In this document: positions 55,806 to 64,000 of the stretch, piece after piece
Layout of the letters: every line of letters begins with the position of its first letter
Position numbering within the stretch: position 1 is the first letter of the stretch
Source: Lytechinus pictus
Lineage: Eukaryota > Echinodermata > Echinoidea > Temnopleuroida > Toxopneustidae
Direction of reading: 5' to 3'
Assembly: GCF_037042905.1 (NCBI RefSeq)
Contig: NC_087261.1
Location: 28,136,317-28,200,316 of the forward strand
DNA: 64,000 nt
Position numbers and translations under genes: made by a program
The notes under the pieces: generated by a model
Seen by the model: only the letters and a program-made list of their open reading frames with translations
What the model was told of the DNA's origin: nothing
The model's database searches: none

Positions 55806-57820
55806 GGCGGCGATGATAGAGATCCCTGGCGCTATGCCGGTAAGTCCTCACGCAGAAAACTCTCTGGATCCGAGTCCAGGAGGGGTTCGCTGTTACTCGG
55901 CCTCAGGTCACTCGCAAACCGGAGACACACACTTGCCAGCAAGGCTATGATGATTCCAGTCAGTTCTGAGATGCGTGGCCTTCGCCCAAGACGCGCGGAG
56001 GAGGTGTTGGAGAATTATCCCGTATCTCGCTTGTGAATCAATTAACTCATACTGTTCCCTCATATCGTCAAAGCGACATGCCAGGTTAAAATAATCCAAC
56101 TGAGCGTCTTGACGCGAGGCGGGTCTAGTTTGTTGAAACTATGCAGGCTATGCAAGTTGGGGGTCTTTCCGCGAGTGACTGTTTTCATTTGGACACAGAT
56201 ACAACACGAAGAAAGAGCATCGATCTTGGAGTCAAATGTCCATGCCATCCCTGTCTCTCGGCAGAGCTTGGCCCGCGCTAAATGGAGGATAGCAATGTAC
56301 ATCCTCGGGTTGGATGCATCAGGGGCGGATCCAAGAAGAATTTTGTGGTTCGATGGGGGCGGGCATCATTCGGACAGAAACACTTCCCGAAGTGCCCTTT
56401 GGAAACACTGTTTGAAATAGGCGGCCTGTTGTGTTCTAATAAAATCCGGTGATTACCCGATTTTGGAGATAGGGGACAGGCCGGGGCAAGCTTCCTACAG
56501 GCTTTTGACTCTCCCCCTCCCCCGCGCTGAAACGCATGCATTACATATGTCACTCTACAAATTCCAACCATCTGACCCCCCCCCCCCTTCTTTAACATGA
56601 ACAGGTGCGTATCGATAAAATTGAGTAAAGAATGCTCGGCAAGCACCTTTGCCCCTCTCTCTTCTAACGTGGACCTAGATACGCCTTAAAGTGTCAAGTT
56701 TTCAAGAGCGGGGGTATAGCATTGCAATAGATGTAAGGAGGCATGTTTCCAACTAACGAAGGGGGAGACAAGAGGGAAAGGTCGTTTGGCCTACTGTCAA
56801 GGAAGTCTTTGGAACAACCTTGATCGAGGAAGAAGGAGGGGCGGAGCAAGTGCCCTCTGAGAGAATTTTGATGGCTTTTTCAAAATATTTTCTCCCCTCA
56901 TTTTTTTTACGTGAAATTGCTCCCGAAAAGGGAAGTGACCTTTGACCTACATATATTTTTGTTCGCTGTCAGTTTTTTTTTTATATATATATTTATTTTT
57001 TTATTGAAACAAATCAAACCCAAATTATTATTGCTAGTTTCGAGTTTCTGTTTCTGTTTGTGTTTATGGTAACTCCCGTAGGAACTCGACATGACAGCAT
57101 TTTGCTGGTAAACGCCAAGCTGGTATATAACCAATTACCTAGGAAACATTTTACGTCTAGGTTAATCAGTCATAGTGGCTGACCTTATAGACGACAGATA
57201 TTACTCTCGGGCCTTTTTATCAAAGTGGGGACAATGGCAGAGTGGGGATTCGAACTCACAACCTTGTGATTATGAGTCCAATGCTCTAACCACTGGACCA
57301 CACGCACCAGTTACTTGCAAACAGGTAGTAACAAAGCCGAAAAGCAAAATACCTATCTAAATGGATCCAAACCGTATTCTTCTCAAAGCAATCATTAATT
57401 TTGACCAGCAGATGGAATGTTGTCAAGATTATAAATAGCACCAATGCATGTGTATGTGTGTGTTTTTTGTTTTTTGTTTATGTTTTATATTATAAGACAT
57501 AATGTATCAATCATAATTATGGGGCCGCCCTTAAACATGCCATCCGAAAGACATGACAAAGGGCTGGAATCTCTGACTTCTTAAGTTAGTTCGGAACTTT
57601 AATATGCACACCGCAACATTAGTTTGTATAAATTACTCAGAAATTATTATGATATATTTATGATTTTATGATATTTTTTAATCAAAGGATCTAAAAAGAT
57701 GCACTTCGCAACATTCAATTCAGCAAGAAGCAAGAAAAGGATATAGGCCTATGGTATGAAATTCAACGTTCATACGAAATTAAATCCTTCGGAGGGGCTA
57801 CATTTTGATCGGACGATAAT
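55806..57820. other. 5' flank of the FKBP12-type gene, no second gene recognised
   Basis: 55806-56500 is richer in G+C than its surroundings and is the likely promoter/5' UTR region of FKBP. Its open frames on both strands show no family motif. A GGGGCGGATCC hAT-like fragment is near 56323 and a poly-C run at 56576-56587. The remainder is AT-rich with a tRNA-like sequence at 57235-57305. Confidence 0.45.
57235..57305 (-). repeat. tRNA-Met-like sequence (SINE head or pseudogene)
   Basis: The minus strand reads GGTCCAGTGGTTAGAGC, GGACTCATAATC (CAT anticodon position) and GTGAGTTCGAATCCCC. The acceptor stem does not pair, so a functional tRNA is unlikely. Confidence 0.55.
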
Positions 57821-57824
57821 AGGA

Positions 57825-59030
57825 CGCCAACGATCGGGAAAAGTATATACTTCAGTGGTAGATACTATAGGCCTTATGATATATATATATGTTCTCGTTT
57901 TTACCGAACAATGTAAAAACAATTTAGTACAAATAACAACCCCCTCGCCACTTTATTTCAGTAAAAATGGGGGAATCATCGACCAACGATCGGGAAAAGT
58001 ATATACTTCAGTCTGTGATAGATACTAGAGGCCTTATGATATATATATATATATATATATGTTTTCGTTTTTACCGAACAATATCAAACACAATTAAGTA
58101 CAAATAACAACCCCCTCGCCACTTTATTTCAGTAAAAATGGAAAAAAAAATCATCGACCAACGATCGGGAAAAGTATAAACTTCAGTGATAGATACTAGA
58201 GGCCTTATGATATGTATATATATGTTTTCGTTTTTACCGAACAATATTAAAAACAATTTAGTACAAATAACAACCCCCTCGCCACTTTATTTCAGTAAAA
58301 ATGGGGGAATCATCGACCAACGATCGGGAAAAGTATATACTTCAGTCTGTGATAGATACTAGAGGCCTTATGATATATATATATATATATATATATGTTT
58401 TCGTTTTTACCGAACAATATCAAACACAATTAAGTACAAATAACAACCCCCCCGCTACTTTATTTCAGTAAAAATTGAAAAAAAAATCATCGACCAACGA
58501 TCGGGAAAAGTATAAACTTCAGCGATAGATACTAGAGGCCTTATGATATGTATATATATGTTTTCGTTTTTACCGAACAATATTAAAAACAATTAAGTAC
58601 AAATAACAACCCCTCGCCACTTTATTTCAGTAAAAATGGGGGGGGGGGAGGAATCATCGACCAACGATCGGGAAAAGTATAAACTTCAGTGATAGATACT
58701 AGAGGTCTTATGATATATAATAATAATAATAATAATAATATCCAATTTTTATAAAGCGCTTTTCCCAGAATGGCTCAAAGCGCGTTACAGCATATTATTA
58801 CCCCGGTCATTGGATTCATTTCAATCCCGCACGAAAAGTGCACAATTTCCACTCCCTGGGGAGCATTCCTTGCATTCATCGCAGCCTCATTATGGCGCTG
58901 GCAAAATCAAATATATAATTTTTATATATGTTTTCGTTTTTACCGAACAATATCAACAACAATTAAGTACAAATAACAACCCCTCGCCACTTTATTTCAG
59001 TAAAAATGGGGGGGGGGGGGAATCATCGAC
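57825..59030. repeat. Satellite of alternating ~157/~177-base units
   Basis: 'cgatcgggaaaagtat' recurs at 57831, 57987, 58162, 58321, 58499 and 58664 (spacings 156, 175, 159, 178, 165). Each unit has an (AT)n run, 'tttcgtttttaccgaacaat' and 'ccactttatttcagtaaaaa'. Units 2 and 4 resemble each other, as do 3 and 5, giving a dimeric period of about 335. A separate repeat interrupts the last unit at 58719-58910. Confidence 0.85.
58719..58910. mobile_element. SINE/LINE-tail-like insertion in the satellite
   Basis: Starts with (AAT)n and 'tttataaagcgcttttccc' and runs through 'aaagcgcgttaca', the inverse arrangement of the tails seen at 12120 and 24420. It splits a satellite unit. Confidence 0.5.
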
Positions 59031-59362
59031 CAGTTACCCCCATAACATTCCCCCTCTCATCTCCGTTTTGCCAATGTCTTTACCCCTAAACATCACTCTT
59101 CCCAAGGGTGGTCCGACTTTCGTGTTAGTATGTCATGCTGTTTAAATAATGTGCTCCCAGACAGTCATGTTGTCACGCTGTCAATGTGTCATGTCCATAT
59201 TCAAATTCTTTATTCCCCAGTAGAAATGTTACGAGTATATGATAGCTTTTCTATCTTGCGGGGCGGGCATGGTCGGGTGCAGTGGCGGAAGGGGGGGGGG
59301 GGGGGGGCTTGCCCGACTTCAATGCCATTGGCGTGAACAATTAGGGTTATTTTGACATGATT

Positions 59363-59960
59363 AAAGGGATGGTCCGGGCTGAAAATATTTATATCTTAAT
59401 AAATAACGTAGAATTCACTGAGCAAAATGCTCAAAATTTCATCAAAATCGGATAACAAATAATATAGTTATTGAAATCTAAAGTTTAGCAATATGTTGTA
59501 AAAACAGTTGTATGCACATCGTCACAAATGTCACATCCCACTTTCTTTTTTCTAATGTTGTTACATGAAATCACAATTGTTTCATTTTTTTCATGCACTG
59601 TGTCAATGATATGTCTCCCTTATAATAAAATAAGTTGCAGCAATAAATATCTAATGCACTAAAATAGTTTTGAATAAATTTTCTTTAGTTCTTGAAGGAA
59701 AAAATATTGAATGAACCTAATTTCATATAATAAAATACAAAAGAACAAGAGATAATAATTATGACATCATCAGTTTGCTCATGGAATATTCATGAATACA
59801 TGGCTTGCCTAGAACTGTTTCACCGGAATAACGCAAATCTTTAAAATGCCATAACTTTGTTATTCCTTGTCCGATTTTGATCAAATTTTCAGTGTATTGT
59901 TTGTCTGATTTTTCTCTTTCTGTTCAAATCACATTATTTTCAATCTGGAGTACCCTTTCA
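59363..59960. mobile_element. Dispersed element with imperfect inverted ends
   Basis: Left AAAGGGATGGTCCGGGCTGA and right inverse AAAGGGTACTCCAGATTGA. Related pieces occur at 35310-35960, 46140-46410 and 46940-47760. No coding content. Confidence 0.55.
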
Positions 59961-60067
59961 AGATCAGTCGGTTCGCTAACTCGCTGATATTATATTCTTG
60001 AACATATTCACAACCATGCTTGTATAGCCTCGTTGCATATGAGACATATCGCCCACGTCTCGTGCAC

Positions 60068-61365
<1,298 letters not shown>

Positions 61366-61479
61366 CTGCGCAGCACTCCTTAATCGATAAATGAACTCAA
61401 ACTCATGGGGAAGCACCAGGCGGGACAACGGGTACCCCTTCGTAGGCTTTACGATGACAATGGTCCTCATAATACGGTG
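61366..61479 (-). CDS. Unidentified exon-like segment
   Basis: The minus strand has acceptor 'actttcttag', 114 open bases (38 codons) and donor GCGCAG|gtgggt. One frame reads HRIMRTIVIVKP through LPHEFEFIYRLRSAAQ. A second frame (PYYEDHCHRKAYEGVPVVPP) is open almost to the end. G+C content is above the surroundings. It is isolated, so it could be a lone exon of a gene outside the window or part of a repeat. Confidence 0.25.
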
Positions 61480-61689
61480 CTAAGAAAGTGGGGGTCATAT
61501 ATTATGTATCTGGTTGTTCTTTCTTCATTTCGATCCAGGAATAGAATCGTCAAGATCGCCTGAGGGGAGTTAATCGAGTCTTTATTTAACTGTTTTGTCC
61601 TTAAAGCCCGTCCGAAGCTTTGATATAGTGCGAATTATACTCGAGTATAATCTATTGTTCCAATATTACAGAAGTTGACTGGTATAGTC

Positions 61690-63205
61690 ACTAGCATACC
61701 TAAGGGGGGCAGGGGAGCATACTGCCCCTTCCTGACGAGTCACAAGCAAAAACTAGAAGCGAAAAAGGGAAAGAAAAAGAAAAGAGGAAAAGGAAATAGA
61801 GAAAAAAAGGAGGAAGGGGAAAAAGAAGAAAGAGTTTAAGAGAAAGGGAAAACAAAAACTGGACTGCAGATTGTCGGAAAATATGATACACTATCGGGCA
61901 CACGGGGCTGTTCCAACTGATTCGGTTTTTTAGTTCCACCATCTTTGTCGGTAAATGTCAATTAAACTGTACACTTTTATCGGTAGATTGTGATTTTTAC
62001 GCAATGCGACTTTATAGCTCTCTGTACCGATAGTGATGACGGACTGGGCTGACCAAGGACAGGAAAAAAGTAGAGAACAACTTTTAGGTAATATAATTAT
62101 AACAATAAAAATTTCGCTCGCGCTACGCGCTCGCATCAATTTTTTAGTTGGATACCTAAGATGAATGTCTAGTTTTCAGGTTGAAATATCACAAATTTTC
62201 AGCTCGCACTTCGCGCTCGCGTCAATTGATTAGTTAGAAACCAATTTGCTCACGGTTACAAAAAGTGCTTATAATATCCAGTTCTTAGGCCGGAATATCA
62301 ACAATTTCAGCTCGCGCTTCGTGCTCACATAACTATCCATCCTGTTAATAGTTAAATGAAGTGCTTAGAAAGTCCGGTTTGTAGGTCGGAATATAAGAAA
62401 TAAAAAATATCAAAAATATATAATTAGAAACCAATTTGTTCACGGTTACAAAAATTGCTTAGATCGAATATCAAGTTCTTAGGTCGGAATATCAAAAATT
62501 TCCGCTCGAACTTCGCAGTCGCATAAAATTCCATTCTGTTCAGACTTAAATGAAGTGCTTAGAATGTAAAGTTTTCAGGTCGAAATATCAAAGATTTTCA
62601 GCTCGCGCTTCGCGCTCACACCAATTAATTGTTTTTAACTACCATCTTGTTCATAGTTTAAAAAAAAGGTGCTTAGAATGTTCACTTTTTAGGGGGGAAT
62701 ATCTAAAATTTTCAGCTCGCTCTTTGCGCTCGCACCAATTAATTGTTCAGTTAGAAACCAATTTGTTCATGGTTACTAAAATTGTTTAGAATATCCAGTT
62801 CTTAAGTCGGAATATCAAAAGTTTTAGCTGTTTAGATACCCATCCTGTAAAACTGCTTAGAATGTCTAGTGTCCAGATAGGAATATCAAATTTTTTAGCT
62901 CGCGCTTCGCGCTCGCATAATTTATTAAGGAAGATACCCATCCTATTCATAAGTAAGTGCACAAAATGTATCGTGTTTGGTCTAAATTTCTAAAAAAAAT
63001 TCAGCTCGCGCTTCGCGCTCGCAATTATCATTTTTTAATATTATTTTAAAACTGTGAAGTTGATATTTGGGCAATGATTATCAGCCCCCCTTGAAAAAAA
63101 TTGTGCCTATACGTCCATGCCTACTACCCCCCGCCTTGCTCATCCTTGTCGCTTCCCCCCCCCCCTGACGAAATATGTCAGGTACGCCATTGCTGGTAGT
63201 CATGC
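61690..63205. mobile_element. Probable DNA element carrying CGCGCTTCGCGC palindrome array
   Basis: The left edge GCATACCTAAGGGGGGCAGG and, inverted, the right edge GCGTACCTGAC with GGGGGG look like decayed terminal repeats. Inside, 62100-63030 holds about eight modules with 'cagctcgcgcttcgcgctcg' spaced roughly 85-185 bases apart, the same motif family as inside the hAT-like element at 34544-37012. Confidence 0.55.
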
Positions 63206-64000
63206 TTTCGCAGAGATTTACTAAATCGTTAACTATATACGCTTTGAAGATTCTGAAATAATTCTTCTTGTTACCATCCATCTTCCTTCGTCCCAACTAT
63301 ATCTCTTGGTGTCCTTCAACAAAAGAGCCTTGTACGGTATATAATTGCAATTATCATGCAATTAAAATAAAATAGGGCTATATGGAATAAAATGAATAGA
63401 AAATGATTTGCAATTCACGATAATTATTCAAGCAGGAACAAATGTATTTTTGTAAAAGATGAAATATAAGTGTTATGAAGATGAGTTTTTTTGTGTGTGT
63501 TTAGAATCCGTTTTACTAAGTCTTGTTTTATATTTTCATGACAATCATTTCTCCGACATTCTAATTTAAAACGTTGAATAATCAGAATGTATCTCTGCCC
63601 GGATTGGGATTCGTGTATAGTTACAAGAAGTGAAGGAGAGAAAGAGAGAGAGAGAGAGAGGGGGGGGGGGGAGGGGGGTTACTTTAAACCATCTAATGCT
63701 ACACAATATGATTACAAATACAATATTGCAATAGTCTGGATATAACACTAGTAGTCCCAAAAGTTAACATTTTTTGCCCAGCAAAAGTTTTTTCGAAGTT
63801 AACTTTTGATTGGCAAAAGCATTAATTTTCGGATTTTTTTTTTAATCACCGTATGAAGCCATTACATGAAACTGAGATATTTCGTTCCTATATACCAGGT
63901 ACTGATCTTCCATCTTTCAATTTATACTTCCAATTGTACAAACGTTGCATTTTACACGTGACCCCCCCCCGTAACCTCCGGCGGTTTGGTTCAGTTTTAT
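63206..64000. other. AT-rich end of window, no gene seen
   Basis: Contains a GA microsatellite running into poly-G at about 63633-63678 and otherwise nothing I can identify. Confidence 0.5.

Noticed and set aside
57235..57305. Functional elongator tRNA-Met gene
   Set aside because: Anticodon and T arms look right, but the acceptor stem does not pair; more like a SINE head.

Overview
The window looks like animal nuclear DNA, most likely from an echinoderm such as a sea urchin. This is inferred from AT-rich intron-bearing genes, tRNA-derived SINEs, dense miniature inverted-repeat transposons (MITEs), very long trinucleotide arrays, a multi-domain C-type lectin/sushi receptor and a local array of divergent rhodopsin-class GPCRs. 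No species can be named from the sequence alone. There are no bacterial-style operons, CRISPR arrays or rRNA genes.

Layout. (1) 929-6724 (+): a six-exon membrane receptor gene, C-type lectin domain + two sushi (CCP) domains + short stalk + transmembrane segment + tyrosine-rich tail. Its signal-peptide exon was not found. (2) 10925-28293 (-): three two-exon GPCR genes (A, B, C) in tandem. The recently duplicated unit runs from mid-intron to mid-intron (about 7.5 and 7.8 kb). (3) 31158-41240 (+): a second copy of the lectin receptor, part of a segmental duplication covering about 1-9800 and 29270-44760. This copy has a 2.47 kb hAT-like insertion inside its first sushi exon and has lost conserved cysteines in two other ectodomain exons, but its signalling tail remains open. 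(4) 45538-55805 (-): a complete five-exon gene for an FKBP12-type peptidyl-prolyl isomerase (110 aa). Its last intron has AT-AC ends and U12-type signals, and its introns hold huge complementary (ACT)n and (AGT)n arrays. (5) 55806-64000: mostly repeats, including a dimeric satellite, an AT tract, an element with repeated CGCGCTTCGCGC palindromes and one unidentified exon-like segment.

How it fits together. GPCRs (minus) and lectin receptors (plus) alternate and are read divergently from shared upstream sequence. The same upstream blocks recur before lectin copy 1, before each GPCR and before lectin copy 2. The locus therefore appears to grow by duplicating a GPCR/lectin head-to-head module. 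FKBP12 is an unrelated conserved housekeeping-type neighbour.

Limits. Exon structures were built by eye from splice consensus, phase and family resemblance. No alignment, database search or expression evidence was available. Transposon boundaries are approximate unless terminal repeats or target-site duplications are quoted.
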